From the NCBI GenBank assembly GCA_002792535.1, contig PFOM01000019.1, positions 1 to 54,234 on the forward strand: a stretch of 54,234 nucleotides of DNA, read 5' to 3'. The number at the start of each line of letters is the position of its first letter. Position 1 is the first letter of the stretch. This DNA comes from Candidatus Peregrinibacteria bacterium CG_4_10_14_0_2_um_filter_38_24. Its GTDB lineage: Bacteria; Patescibacteriota; Gracilibacteria; UBA1369; LOWO2-01-FULL-3. Shown one piece after another: positions 8,547 to 16,774 of this stretch. The notes under the pieces were generated by a model. That model worked only from the letters and a program-made list of their open reading frames with translations, was not told the DNA's origin and made no database searches. A program made the position numbers and the translations under genes.

Positions 8547-9795
8547 AATAATCAAAAACAAGAAATTGCTAGATGTCTTCAAACGACTCAAGGAAGACAA
8601 AAAAAACGTATGCTTATTCCACAGCAGACAAAAAGAAGGATGGGAGAAAATATTAGCATGGAACCCAAAAGAAAAATTTTCATATAAAACTTCGAAGGAA
8701 GATTTCGAAGAAAATGTAATAAAATTTATAGAAAAAGAGACAAGAAAAAAGAGAAAGGTGCTAGGCTTTTTCTCTTACGATATAGGATACAAAATACACA
8801 AAATTAAAAATGTCGCAAAAGATGATTTAGCCCTTCCAGACATATATTTATTGTCTTTTGAAAACTGGATAACAGAAGAAAAAAACGGAATAAAAACACA
8901 TTTTCAAGAAGAAAATTTTAGAGAAGAAATTGAAAAAATATTAAAAGAAAAAAGTGTCACAAAAATCACTTTATCGAAAAATAAGAACTTTGAAGCTCAA
9001 CAAAGTAGAAACTCTTACGACAAAGCTTACTTCACTACAAAAAATCACATAAAAGAAGGAGACATATATCAATTAAACTTAACTCACAGACTTCACGTAA
9101 AAACAAAAACTCCCTCCACCGAAATATTTAAAAAAATAATAGAAAACAACGAAGTAGGTTTTTTGGCCTACATAAGAGGTAAAAACTTCGAGATACTAAG
9201 TGCGTCTCCGGAACGTTTTATAAAAATAAAAGGAAACAAAATCGAAACAAGTCCGATAAAGGGCACGCGCCCAAGAGGAAAAACAAAAGCAGAAGATATA
9301 AAATTGAAAAACGAACTAAAGAAAAACAAAAAAGAAGAAGCAGAATTAAACATGATCACAGATTTACTTAGAAATGATTTAGGAAAATTTTGCAAAACCG
9401 GAAGCGTAAAGGTTGAAGAAAAAAAAATCATCAAAAAATACAATAATGTTTGGCACACACTAAGCAAAATTTCAGGGGAAATAGACAAAAAAACAAATCC
9501 GATCAAAGGGCTTATCTCAATGCTTCCCGGCGGATCCATAACAGGATGTCCAAAAAAACGAGCGATAGAAATAATAAACGAAATTGAACCTACAACCAGA
9601 GGAATTTACACCGGAATAATAGGACAAATTACAAACAAAAATGACATGGACTTTAGTGTCGCAATAAGGACTATAATAAGAAAAAAAGAAGACCTGTATC
9701 TTCAAGTCGGAGGAGGAATAGTCGCAGACTCAAAAAACAAAGATGAATTTGAAGAGACACTGCATAAAGCAAAATCATTCATGAAAATATTATGA
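8536..9795 (+). CDS. pabB: Aminodeoxychorismate synthase component I
   Basis: PabB aminates chorismate to 4-amino-4-deoxychorismate. The 419-residue chorismate-binding enzyme has the PIKGTRPRG motif with Lys242. This lysine is the aminodeoxychorismate-synthase signature; anthranilate synthases have PIAGT. Other core motifs are ASPERF, the DLLRNDLG metal motif, SMLPGGSITGCPK and the closing VGGGIVADS. The N-terminal third is short and divergent, without an obvious tryptophan pocket. It overlaps pabA by 11 bp and pabC by 4 bp. Confidence 0.94.
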   Translation: MRTKIIKNKKLLDVFKRLKEDKKNVCLFHSRQKEGWEKILAWNPKEKFSYKTSKEDFEENVIKFIEKETRKKRKVLGFFSYDIGYKIHKIKNVAKDDLALPDIYLLSFENWITEEKNGIKTHFQEENFREEIEKILKEKSVTKITLSKNKNFEAQQSRNSYDKAYFTTKNHIKEGDIYQLNLTHRLHVKTKTPSTEIFKKIIENNEVGFLAYIRGKNFEILSASPERFIKIKGNKIETSPIKGTRPRGKTKAEDIKLKNELKKNKKEEAELNMITDLLRNDLGKFCKTGSVKVEEKKIIKKYNNVWHTLSKISGEIDKKTNPIKGLISMLPGGSITGCPKKRAIEIINEIEPTTRGIYTGIIGQITNKNDMDFSVAIRTIIRKKEDLYLQVGGGIVADSKNKDEFEETLHKAKSFMKIL

Positions 9796-10556
9796 TCATT
9801 CTGCACAACAATAAATTCGTAAAAAAAGCGCTTGTAGACGCTCTAGGACCATTCAGTAGAGGAGAGGGGATTTTCGAAACATTAAGAATCGTCAATAAAA
9901 AAGCAGTCCTAATAAAAATGCATTTAGACAGATTTTTCTATTCAGCAAAAAAAATAAATTTAAAAATAAAATACAACCGAGAAGAAATCCTAAAAATGTT
10001 TGAGAAAGTTATAAAAAAATCTCCGCACAAAGAGCAAAGAGTAAAAATAATCGCAACATCAAGCGATACAATCGTAACATCAATAAAAACAAAAATCGAC
10101 AAAAAAATATACTCCGGAATTTCGATGAAAAGCACAAATCTTCAAAGAAGTATGCCGGAAATAAAATCAATGTCACGCCTAACATCTTTCATAGCACACG
10201 AAAATGCGGTTAAAGAAGGTTTTTTCGACGCACTCCTGATAGACGATAATGATGAAGTATACGAAGGCGCTTACAGCAACATTTTCTGGTTTGAAAAAGA
10301 CACATTATGCACACGAAAAAATAAAGTTCTCCCGGGAATAACAAGAGAAATCATATTGAAAAACACTAAATTCAAAACGAGATTCAAAACAATAAAACTG
10401 CAAGACCTAAAAAAACAAAAAGAAATATTTCTAACGCAAAGCATAACTCTCATTATCCCTATAACAAAAATCGATACAACAAAAATCGACAACGGCAAAG
10501 TGGGGGATAACACAAAAACAATAATGAAAGAGATTAATTCTTTGCTTTCCTCCTGA
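9792..10556 (+). CDS. pabC: 4-amino-4-deoxychorismate lyase (class IV aminotransferase fold)
   Basis: PabC cleaves aminodeoxychorismate to p-aminobenzoate and pyruvate using PLP. The 254 residues fit the family. GPFSRGEGIFET lies near the N-terminus, the PLP lysine is Lys125 in EIKSMSR, and the cofactor motif YEGAYSNIFW with Glu158 follows, then LPGITRE. Branched-chain aminotransferases and D-amino-acid transaminases share this fold, but the position at the end of the pab/fol operon favours PabC. The 3' end overlaps the convergent DedA gene by 23 bp. Confidence 0.9.
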   Translation: MIILHNNKFVKKALVDALGPFSRGEGIFETLRIVNKKAVLIKMHLDRFFYSAKKINLKIKYNREEILKMFEKVIKKSPHKEQRVKIIATSSDTIVTSIKTKIDKKIYSGISMKSTNLQRSMPEIKSMSRLTSFIAHENAVKEGFFDALLIDDNDEVYEGAYSNIFWFEKDTLCTRKNKVLPGITREIILKNTKFKTRFKTIKLQDLKKQKEIFLTQSITLIIPITKIDTTKIDNGKVGDNTKTIMKEINSLLSS

Positions 10557-11154
10557 TCTTCACGAAAAAGAAAGAAATAATGAAAACAACAAACACCGCA
10601 AGAAAACCAAGCCCTATAGTTTTAGAATACATAAAAATGAAATCCTGATTTTGTCCGAAAAAATAGCCAAGAGCCGCCAATATCGCACTCCAAACAATAG
10701 CTCCTGCAAAAGTATAAAGAACAAACGAAAAATAATTCATTTTTACGAAACCAGCTGGAATTGAGATAAGGTGCCTAATTCCCGGAACAAGTCTTCCTAA
10801 AAAAGTCGCCAAATTTCCCCTCTCCAGAAAATATTTCTCGGCCTTTTCTATATGAGATTTTTTCAAAAATATAAATTTAGCCCATTTTTTCTCAACAATC
10901 GCATAAACAAGAGGTCGCCCCAAAATTCTCGCTAAAACATAATTAAAAGAAGCGCCTAAAACACTTCCAAGCCCCGCCAACAACACAATTAAAAACACAT
11001 TCATTTCTCCCCTTGAAGCCAAATACGCCACAGGAGGCACGACCAATTCAGAAGGCAAAGGGACAAAAGAACTTTCCACCGCCATCAAAAAGAAAACTCC
11101 ACCATATCCAAGCTCAGCGGCAAAAGCCAATAATTTAGTTATTAATAATTCCAT
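10534..11154 (-). CDS. DedA-family membrane protein
   Basis: DedA (SNARE-associated/VTT) proteins are polytopic inner-membrane proteins, some of which act as lipid flippases for undecaprenyl phosphate. The 206 residues show the family pattern: an N-terminal re-entrant segment with ESSFVPLPSELV, then FLGRLVPGIRHLISIPAGFVKMNY, and further hydrophobic helices ending in a basic tail. The Glu and Arg residues of these motifs match the transport-associated positions. Its ATG overlaps the stop of the upstream 78-residue membrane protein (TAATG). Confidence 0.92.
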   Translation of the reverse strand: MELLITKLLAFAAELGYGGVFFLMAVESSFVPLPSELVVPPVAYLASRGEMNVFLIVLLAGLGSVLGASFNYVLARILGRPLVYAIVEKKWAKFIFLKKSHIEKAEKYFLERGNLATFLGRLVPGIRHLISIPAGFVKMNYFSFVLYTFAGAIVWSAILAALGYFFGQNQDFIFMYSKTIGLGFLAVFVVFIISFFFVKIRRKAKN

Positions 11155-11390
11155 TAAACTATATCTTTTAGATCTTCATCAGGAAGATAAAGCAAAAACG
11201 CTCCAATCAATATTGATATAATATTACTAAGAAGAGGTCGACCGGGAAGCAAATAGATATCAAGTAAATTCCAAAGCCCTCTCCAAAGCAAAGTCATGGC
11301 AATAAAAGCAAACATGACTCCAAAAAACTTTTTATGTAACCTCAAAGAAAACCTAATTTTTTTCTGAACATCTTTTACAGAACTATTCAT
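11154..11390 (-). CDS. Small two-helix membrane protein, unknown function
   Basis: The 78 residues carry a basic N-terminus, then two hydrophobic segments (about 24-48 and 54-70) and an acidic C-terminus (DEDLKDIV). No family is recognised. The one-base stop/start overlap with the DedA gene implies translation from one message and possibly a shared membrane role. The nearby tRNA-Leu gene is also on the minus strand, just upstream. Confidence 0.65.
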   Translation of the reverse strand: MNSSVKDVQKKIRFSLRLHKKFFGVMFAFIAMTLLWRGLWNLLDIYLLPGRPLLSNIISILIGAFLLYLPDEDLKDIV

Positions 11391-11411
11391 AGGAATTATA
11401 TTAAAGAATTA

Positions 11412-11498
11412 TGGTGCCCAAGGAGGGAATCGAACCCTCACGATGTTGCCACCACGGGATTTTGAGTCCCGCGCGTCTACCAATTCCGCCACCTGGGC
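11412..11498 (-). tRNA. tRNA-Leu (anticodon CAA)
   Basis: Read on the minus strand, the 87-nt sequence starts GCCCAGG and ends CTTGGGC-ACCA, giving a 7-bp acceptor stem with one G-T pair and an encoded CCA. The anticodon loop CTCAAAA lies between GCGGGA-type and TCCCGC-type arms, so the anticodon is CAA and reads UUG. The long variable arm (TGGTGGCAACATCG region) marks a class II tRNA, and the T arm has GGTTCGATTCC. This is one of the tRNAs whose wobble base is not a uridine. Confidence 0.97.
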
Positions 11499-11533
11499 AT
11501 TTTTAAAAAAGCGCAACTAAAATTAACAAACAA

Positions 11534-11562
11534 TTGATAATAAGTCAAAAGATTGCTAGGTT
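11534..11562 (+). promoter_or_regulatory. Probable obg promoter giving a leaderless message
   Basis: TTGATA at 11534-11539 and TAGGTT at 11557-11562 are separated by 17 bp. The obg ATG at 11569 starts 6 nt after the -10, the distance at which transcription normally starts. The -10 is weak (3 of 6 consensus). Confidence 0.4.
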
Positions 11563-11568
11563 ATATCC

Positions 11569-12879
11569 ATGTTTTGTGATGAATTAAAAATAAAGGTGCG
11601 CGCAGGGAACGGTGGAGACGGCTGTATTAGCTTCCGCAGAGAGAAATTTGTGGCCAAAGGAGGCCCAAATGGCGGAGACGGCGGAAACGGCGGAAACATC
11701 GTAATAAAGACAAATTTAAACTTAAACACTTTAAGTAACCTTGTTAATAAAAAAGAATACAAAGCTCCAAAAGGAGAAAATGGTATGGGTTCAAACATGT
11801 ACGGGAAAAGAGGAGAAAACTTAGAAATAGAAGTACCGATCGGCACAATGATATTCAATTCTGACAAATCAAAAATATTAGCAGATCTTTCGAAAGAAGA
11901 AGATGAAATAATAATAGCAAAAGGTGGAAAAGGAGGAATGGGGAATGCACATTTTGTCTCATCAGTAAGACAAACACCTCGATTTGCTGAAACCGGAGAA
12001 CCGGGAGAAGAAAAAGAAATAGTAATGGAATTGAAGCTCGTTGCAGACATTGGAATTATTGGTCTTCCATCAGCCGGAAAATCAACACTAATTTCAGTAA
12101 TCAGCAACGCAAGACCGAAAATCGCTGAATATCACTTCACAACACTTATCCCAAATCTAGGAGTTGTAAATATGTCTAAATTTGGAGGAGACGCCAATGA
12201 TTCATTTGTCGTAGCAGACATTCCAGGGCTTATAGAAGGGGCAAGTCAAGGAAAAGGACTTGGTCATCAATTTCTAAAACATATTGCCAGAACCCAAGTT
12301 TTAATTCACGTCATTGATGGATATTTAGAAAACGCAGACAAAAATTTCAAAACAATAAACAAAGAACTAAAAGATTTCGACAAAACATTGGCGAAAAAAA
12401 CACAAATCGTAGTTATAAACAAAATAGATTTACTGGATGACGAAGCCCTAAAAACAAAAAAGAAAGAACTCAGGAAAGCCTACAAAAAAGGAGAAATATT
12501 CGAAATATCAAGCGTAACACACGAAGGGCTAAAACCTCTTTTGTTTGAAATATCCAAAAGACTTATAGAATTCAGAAGGAACTTAAGGAATAATCCCCCA
12601 GAAGAATCAGAAGGAATGACCGTATTGAAGCCACATCTTGAAAAAGTTCCATTCATTCTAGAAAAAATAAAAAAGACAAAAAGCCATAAAACATTCAAAA
12701 TAAGCGGAACAAGAATAAACAGACTCGCAATAATGACAGACATCAGAAATCCAGAAGGACTTGAAAGAATGTACATATATATGGAAAAATTAGGTATCAA
12801 AAAATTAATTAACAAAAAAGGAGCCACATTCGGAGATTTCATAGAAATAAATGGCAAAAAAATACCTTACAGGAAATAA
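11569..12879 (+). CDS. obg: Obg-family GTPase
   Basis: Obg couples GTP state to 50S assembly and stress responses. The 436 residues contain the glycine-rich Obg fold (about 1-158, with NGGDGGNGGNI and KGGKGGMGN repeats) and a G domain with P-loop at 165-172 (GLPSAGKS), DIPGLIEGA and NKIDLL. A C-terminal OCT domain follows (about 350-436, ending in FGDFIEINGKKIPYRK). The gene is directly followed by pth with no spacer: TAA is followed immediately by ATG. Confidence 0.96.
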   Translation: MFCDELKIKVRAGNGGDGCISFRREKFVAKGGPNGGDGGNGGNIVIKTNLNLNTLSNLVNKKEYKAPKGENGMGSNMYGKRGENLEIEVPIGTMIFNSDKSKILADLSKEEDEIIIAKGGKGGMGNAHFVSSVRQTPRFAETGEPGEEKEIVMELKLVADIGIIGLPSAGKSTLISVISNARPKIAEYHFTTLIPNLGVVNMSKFGGDANDSFVVADIPGLIEGASQGKGLGHQFLKHIARTQVLIHVIDGYLENADKNFKTINKELKDFDKTLAKKTQIVVINKIDLLDDEALKTKKKELRKAYKKGEIFEISSVTHEGLKPLLFEISKRLIEFRRNLRNNPPEESEGMTVLKPHLEKVPFILEKIKKTKSHKTFKISGTRINRLAIMTDIRNPEGLERMYIYMEKLGIKKLINKKGATFGDFIEINGKKIPYRK

Positions 12880-13443
12880 ATGAAAATCGTCGTAGGCTTA
12901 GGAAATATAGGAGAAAAATACGAAAATACACGCCATAACGTGGGATTTATGTTCATCGATGAACTAATAAAAGAGTTAGGGAAAAAACTCAACCAAAAAA
13001 TATCCACAGCAGAAAGCCCTAAATTCAAAGCGGAAATATGCAAATTTTCATACGAAGGAGAAGATTTTTTGTTGGTAAAACCTACTACATTCATGAATCT
13101 ATCAGGAGAATCTATCTCAAAAATATTAAATTTCTACAAAGAAACCCCGACAAACTTATTCGTCATCTATGACGATATAGACCTTCCATTAGGCAAAATA
13201 CGAATAAGGGAATCAGGTTCAGCCGGAACCCACAACGGAATGAAATCCGTAATTCAACAACTCGGCACAGAAGATTTCGTAAGAATCCGCATAGGAATCG
13301 AAAGCAGAGGGACGTCAAGCCCAAAACAACAAGATATCAGCGATTTCGTACTATCCAAGTTCAAAGAAGAGGAACTTTCAGAGGTAAAAAAAGCCATAGA
13401 AGAGGGAATAAAAGAACTAAAAAACCTCACGATTTCAAAATAA
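12880..13443 (+). CDS. pth: Peptidyl-tRNA hydrolase
   Basis: Pth releases peptides from prematurely dropped peptidyl-tRNA. The 187 residues have the family N-terminus KIVVGLGNIGEKYENTRHNVGF with catalytic His19. KPTTFMNLSG, the YDDIDLPLGKIR segment and SAGTHNGMKS follow, covering the active-site Asn and Asp residues. It starts at the base after the obg stop, so the two are almost surely on one message. Confidence 0.96.
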   Translation: MKIVVGLGNIGEKYENTRHNVGFMFIDELIKELGKKLNQKISTAESPKFKAEICKFSYEGEDFLLVKPTTFMNLSGESISKILNFYKETPTNLFVIYDDIDLPLGKIRIRESGSAGTHNGMKSVIQQLGTEDFVRIRIGIESRGTSSPKQQDISDFVLSKFKEEELSEVKKAIEEGIKELKNLTISK

Positions 13444-13445
13444 GC

Positions 13446-13474
13446 TTGACCTATTCAGGATTTTTACGTAGATT
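13446..13474 (+). promoter_or_regulatory. Probable rplU promoter with a small downstream hairpin
   Basis: TTGACC at 13446-13451 and TAGATT at 13469-13474 are separated by 17 bp and lie directly after pth. A 5-bp inverted repeat (CGTAG/CTACG, 13467-13481) overlaps the -10. The leader to the rplU ATG would be about 28 nt. Confidence 0.45.
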
Positions 13475-13509
13475 ACCTACGCAAATTTTACGCATTAAAC
13501 ACCAAAAAA

Positions 13510-13968
13510 ATGTTCGCAATAATAGAGACAGGAGGAAAACAATATAAAATCGAAAAAGGATCAGTTCTAGAAATTGAGAAACTAGAACTAAATGCAGAAG
13601 ACAAAATCGAAATCGACAAGGTCGTTTTAATCGTAGACGGAGATGATGTGAAAATGGGAACACCTTATCTAGAAGGCGCTTTCGCAGAAGTAAAAGTCTT
13701 AGAACAAACAAAAGCGGACAAAATCTATGTATACAAAATGAAAGCTAAAAAGAGATATCAGAAAAAACAAGGACACAGGCAAAAACTTACAAAAGTAGAA
13801 GTATTAAGCATTTCAGCTTCAGGAGCAAAACCTGTAGAGAAAAAAGTTAAAGAAGAAGTGGTAATCGCAAAAAAGCCAAAAGCAGAAAAGAAACCAAAAA
13901 CAGAAAAAAAGACGACAGTCAAAAAAGCTACAACGAAAAAAACAACTTCAGAAGAAAAAGAAGCTTAA
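13510..13968 (+). CDS. rplU: 50S ribosomal protein L21 with a long basic tail
   Basis: Residues 1-102 match L21: FAIIETGGKQYKIEKGS at the start and YKMKAKKRYQKKQGHRQKLTKVEV near the end of the core, which binds 23S rRNA. L21 is normally about 103 residues; here the chain continues to 152 with a Lys/Ala/Thr/Glu-rich tail (KKPKAEKKPKTEKK-like repeats) that is probably disordered. rpmA (L27), the usual neighbour, does not follow. The next gene is on the other strand, after a 3-bp gap. Confidence 0.95.
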   Translation: MFAIIETGGKQYKIEKGSVLEIEKLELNAEDKIEIDKVVLIVDGDDVKMGTPYLEGAFAEVKVLEQTKADKIYVYKMKAKKRYQKKQGHRQKLTKVEVLSISASGAKPVEKKVKEEVVIAKKPKAEKKPKTEKKTTVKKATTKKTTSEEKEA

Positions 13969-13971
13969 ATC

Positions 13972-14676
13972 CTACAAAGCTTTAAGCTTAATAACGATAT
14001 CATTTAAATCTTCAGGCAAATCACTCCTGAAGATTTTTGCATTACCATCAGGATCCCTGAATTTCAACATATACGCATGTAAAAACTGCCTCTTCAGCCC
14101 CAATGCTTCAGAAAACACCTCATTAAACTTCCTGTCTCCGTAAGAGGCATCCATCACTACAGGATGGTCTATTGCCTTCATATGAACCCTTATTTGATGC
14201 GTGCGACCCGTCTTTATCTCTACATCAAGCAAACTAACCATGCCAAAAGAAGTTTTATATTCATTAAGAACTTTATAAACAGTCACAGCATTCTTTGCTC
14301 CAACACTAGCAGATATACTCATTTTAGTCCTATTATTAAGATCTCTCGAAATAGGAGAATCAATCACCGCCTTTTTGTGCTTCAAAACACCCCTCACAAG
14401 CGCAGAATAATGTTTTTCAATCTTCCTGCTTTTAAAAAGTTTCACAAAATAATCATAAGAAACCTTATTCCTGGCAATAATTAAAATACCGGAAGTATTT
14501 TTATCCAGCCTGTGAACAACTCCTGGACGAATAGGATCCAAATCCTTCAGATCGATTTTAGACTTAAGCTGATCAGTAAGCGTAATTTCATTCGAAGTCT
14601 CGGAAGGATGCACGGAAATTCCGGAAGGCTTCTCCACAACAAGGTAATCTTTATTTTCAAACAAAATCTTAACCAT
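13972..14676 (-). CDS. RluA/RluD-family rRNA pseudouridine synthase
   Basis: The enzyme isomerises uridine in rRNA or tRNA. It has the RluA motif HRLDKNTSG with catalytic Asp58, KHYSALVRG, and the closing TGRTHQIRVHM. The N-terminal S4 RNA-binding domain of RluD/RluC is missing, so this is the short form; the target site cannot be inferred. I chose ATG at 14676 (234 residues), where VKILFENKDYLVVEKPSG begins the fold. The longer frame to 14709 would overlap the upstream regulator gene by 29 bp and adds nothing conserved. Confidence 0.9.
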   Translation of the reverse strand: MVKILFENKDYLVVEKPSGISVHPSETSNEITLTDQLKSKIDLKDLDPIRPGVVHRLDKNTSGILIIARNKVSYDYFVKLFKSRKIEKHYSALVRGVLKHKKAVIDSPISRDLNNRTKMSISASVGAKNAVTVYKVLNEYKTSFGMVSLLDVEIKTGRTHQIRVHMKAIDHPVVMDASYGDRKFNEVFSEALGLKRQFLHAYMLKFRDPDGNAKIFRSDLPEDLNDIVIKLKAL

Positions 14677-14680
14677 GTCC

Positions 14681-15439
14681 CTATTGTATACCATTCCAAG
14701 CCATATCAAAAATCATCTTATGCATATCAGCTACTTTTGGATTTTCAATAACAATTCCATATTCCACCCCTTTATCAAAATTCAAAATACAAACCTTATC
14801 TCCATAAATCGCCATTTCGTTCTCAAAAAGCTTTCCAAAATCAACTTTATCAAGACACAAAACCTCAACATTTTTATTATTAAAATTGAATATTTTTTTA
14901 ATTTCATCAAAATTAGGCAAAATTATTTTAAAAGATTTTGAAGTCTTTCTTTTCAATGCATCCCTAAAAGAATCAGAAAAATCACGATCAGACCAAAAGC
15001 CTTTATTAAGCGAAATATAGCCCCTCTTTTCACAATTCGCATTCAAAAAATCATGAATAATATGCTTAACCCCCTCCAAACCATCAAAAAAAGAAACAAC
15101 AGGTTTCTGAAAAACAAAATCATCCATCACACCCCTAAATTTGGGAATAACAGAAATAAGTTTTTCCCTATAATAATCAAAAGCACGACATTTTCTATCA
15201 ATATATCCAATAAGAAAATTAGGATCATTCGCAACAAAATATAGAATTTTCTTACTTGAATAAGAAGAAACAATCCCTTTCTGCTCTAAAGATTTGAGCA
15301 AACTCCACACGGAAGTACGATTCATAGAAAGCCTCTTTGCCAATAAGCTCGCAGGCTGCGCACCTACTTGCAAAAGTTCGAGATAGACTTTTGATTCATT
15401 GCTGGTAAAGCCTATTTGACACAGATATTCCCTCAACAT
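14681..15439 (-). CDS. TrmB-like transcriptional regulator
   Basis: Residues 1-65 form a TrmB-type winged helix-turn-helix (IGFTSNESKVYLELLQVG, then SLLAKRLSMNRTSVWSLLKSLEQKGIV). The remaining 185 residues resemble the effector and dimerisation part of TrmB family members, but no sugar-binding residues can be assigned. The gene diverges from tyrS. A promoter (TTGTAA, 17 bp, TAATAT at 15478-15450) precedes it, and an imperfect palindrome at 15526-15541 in the intergenic region could be its operator. Confidence 0.8.
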   Translation of the reverse strand: MLREYLCQIGFTSNESKVYLELLQVGAQPASLLAKRLSMNRTSVWSLLKSLEQKGIVSSYSSKKILYFVANDPNFLIGYIDRKCRAFDYYREKLISVIPKFRGVMDDFVFQKPVVSFFDGLEGVKHIIHDFLNANCEKRGYISLNKGFWSDRDFSDSFRDALKRKTSKSFKIILPNFDEIKKIFNFNNKNVEVLCLDKVDFGKLFENEMAIYGDKVCILNFDKGVEYGIVIENPKVADMHKMIFDMAWNGIQ

Positions 15440-15449
15440 ATGAATACAA

Positions 15450-15478
15450 ATATTAACTACAGGAGGGCAATATTACAA
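15450..15478 (-). promoter_or_regulatory. Probable promoter of the TrmB-like gene
   Basis: On the minus strand TTGTAA (15478-15473) and TAATAT (15455-15450) are separated by exactly 17 bp. The ATG lies 10 nt after the -10. Confidence 0.45.
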
Positions 15479-15525
15479 CGACTCGAAAGGATATGTCAAT
15501 AGCTTTTGACCTAGACTTAGTATTT

Positions 15526-15541
15526 TGCATTTTAAAGTGCA
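15526..15541. promoter_or_regulatory. Imperfect palindrome in the tyrS promoter region
   Basis: The 16-bp TGCATTTTAAAGTGCA has perfect TGCA ends and a TTTAAA centre, with one mismatched pair. It lies 15-18 bp after a TTGACC hexamer (15506-15511), overlapping where a -10 would sit. A second possible -10 (TATTCT, 15548-15553) is just downstream. It is a plausible binding site for the divergent TrmB-like regulator. Confidence 0.35.
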
Positions 15542-15583
15542 GTTTGCTATTCTTTAATCGCCAAAAAAATAACAAACAAATAA

Positions 15584-16774
15584 ATGGCAAAAGATAATAA
15601 AAACTTATTGGAAAGGGGAGTAGTAGAGGTTATCGTAAAAGAAGAACTTGAAAAAAAACTCAACTCAGGAAAAAAGTTAAGAATAAAATTTGGAATAGAC
15701 CCAACGGGATCCGATTTGCATATTGGACACGGAGTTGTTCTTAGAAAATTAAAACAATTTCAAGACAGGGGAGACACAGCAATTTTGCTAATAGGAGATT
15801 ATACCGCCAGAATAGGAGATCCTACGGGAAAATCTGAAACACGAAAAACGCTTACAGAAGAGCAAATCAAGGAAAACATGAAACACTACATAGAACAAGC
15901 TTCAAAAATTTTGGATCTAAAAAAACTAGAAATCAGATACAATTCCGAGTGGTTTGGAAAAATGAACATGGCCCAAATCCTTGAATTAACAACAAAAAGA
16001 ACAGTAAGCCAAATGCTTCAAAGAGAAGATTTCAAAAATCGATTAAAAAATAATCAAGACATTTCGGTTACAGAATTATTGTATCCTTTAATGCAAGGAT
16101 ATGACTCCGTTATGCTCGAATCAGACGTAGAACTCGGCGGAACAGATCAAACATTCAACATGCTCGTGGGCCGCGATATGCAAAAAAACTACGGATGTAA
16201 AACAATTCAAGACATCATCACCGTGCCAATTCTGGAAGGAACAGACGGAATCGAAAAAATGAGTAAAACGTACAATAACTATATTGGTTTTTCAGAAAGT
16301 CCAAAAGAAATTTACGGAAAAGCCATGTCTATTCCAGACAATATGATTATAAAGTATTTTGAATTAGCGACAGAAATCTCATTTGAAGATCTAAAAACTA
16401 TCGAAAAAGCCCTGAAACAAGGCGAAAACCCAAAGAATCTAAAAATGCGCCTCGCAAGAGAACTTGTAGCGCTATATCATGATAAAAAATCAGCGGAAAC
16501 AGCAGAAAAAGAATTTACAGAAATATTTTCGAACAAAGGAAAACCTGAAGAAATAGAAAAAATCAAACTTTCCGGAAAAATACACAAACTAGTAGATTTA
16601 TTAGTGGAAACAAAACTAACAACTTCAAAAGGCGAAGCAAGAAGACTCATCGAACAAGGAGGATTAAAAGTCGATGATGAAAAAATAATAGACATAAATG
16701 CTGAATTAGACACAAGCAAAGAACGCCTAATCCAAGCTGGAAAAAGGAAATTTATAAAAGTGATCGGCAAATAA
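15584..16774 (+). CDS. tyrS: Tyrosyl-tRNA synthetase
   Basis: TyrRS charges tRNA-Tyr. The 396 residues show the class I signature HIGH at 46-49 (DLHIGHG), the tyrosine pocket segment QGYDSVMLESDVELGGTDQTFN, and KMSKT at 225-229 in place of KMSKS. A C-terminal S4 RNA-binding domain follows (about 330-396, with TTSKGEARRLIEQGGLKVD). Length and motifs match the TyrZ-like branch. Its TAA overlaps the recG ATG by one base. Confidence 0.95.
   Translation: MAKDNKNLLERGVVEVIVKEELEKKLNSGKKLRIKFGIDPTGSDLHIGHGVVLRKLKQFQDRGDTAILLIGDYTARIGDPTGKSETRKTLTEEQIKENMKHYIEQASKILDLKKLEIRYNSEWFGKMNMAQILELTTKRTVSQMLQREDFKNRLKNNQDISVTELLYPLMQGYDSVMLESDVELGGTDQTFNMLVGRDMQKNYGCKTIQDIITVPILEGTDGIEKMSKTYNNYIGFSESPKEIYGKAMSIPDNMIIKYFELATEISFEDLKTIEKALKQGENPKNLKMRLARELVALYHDKKSAETAEKEFTEIFSNKGKPEEIEKIKLSGKIHKLVDLLVETKLTTSKGEARRLIEQGGLKVDDEKIIDINAELDTSKERLIQAGKRKFIKVIGK

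Noticed and set aside
14677-14709. Longer start for the pseudouridine synthase
   Set aside because: It adds an unconserved MIWLGMVYNRD segment and overlaps the upstream regulator gene by 29 bp.
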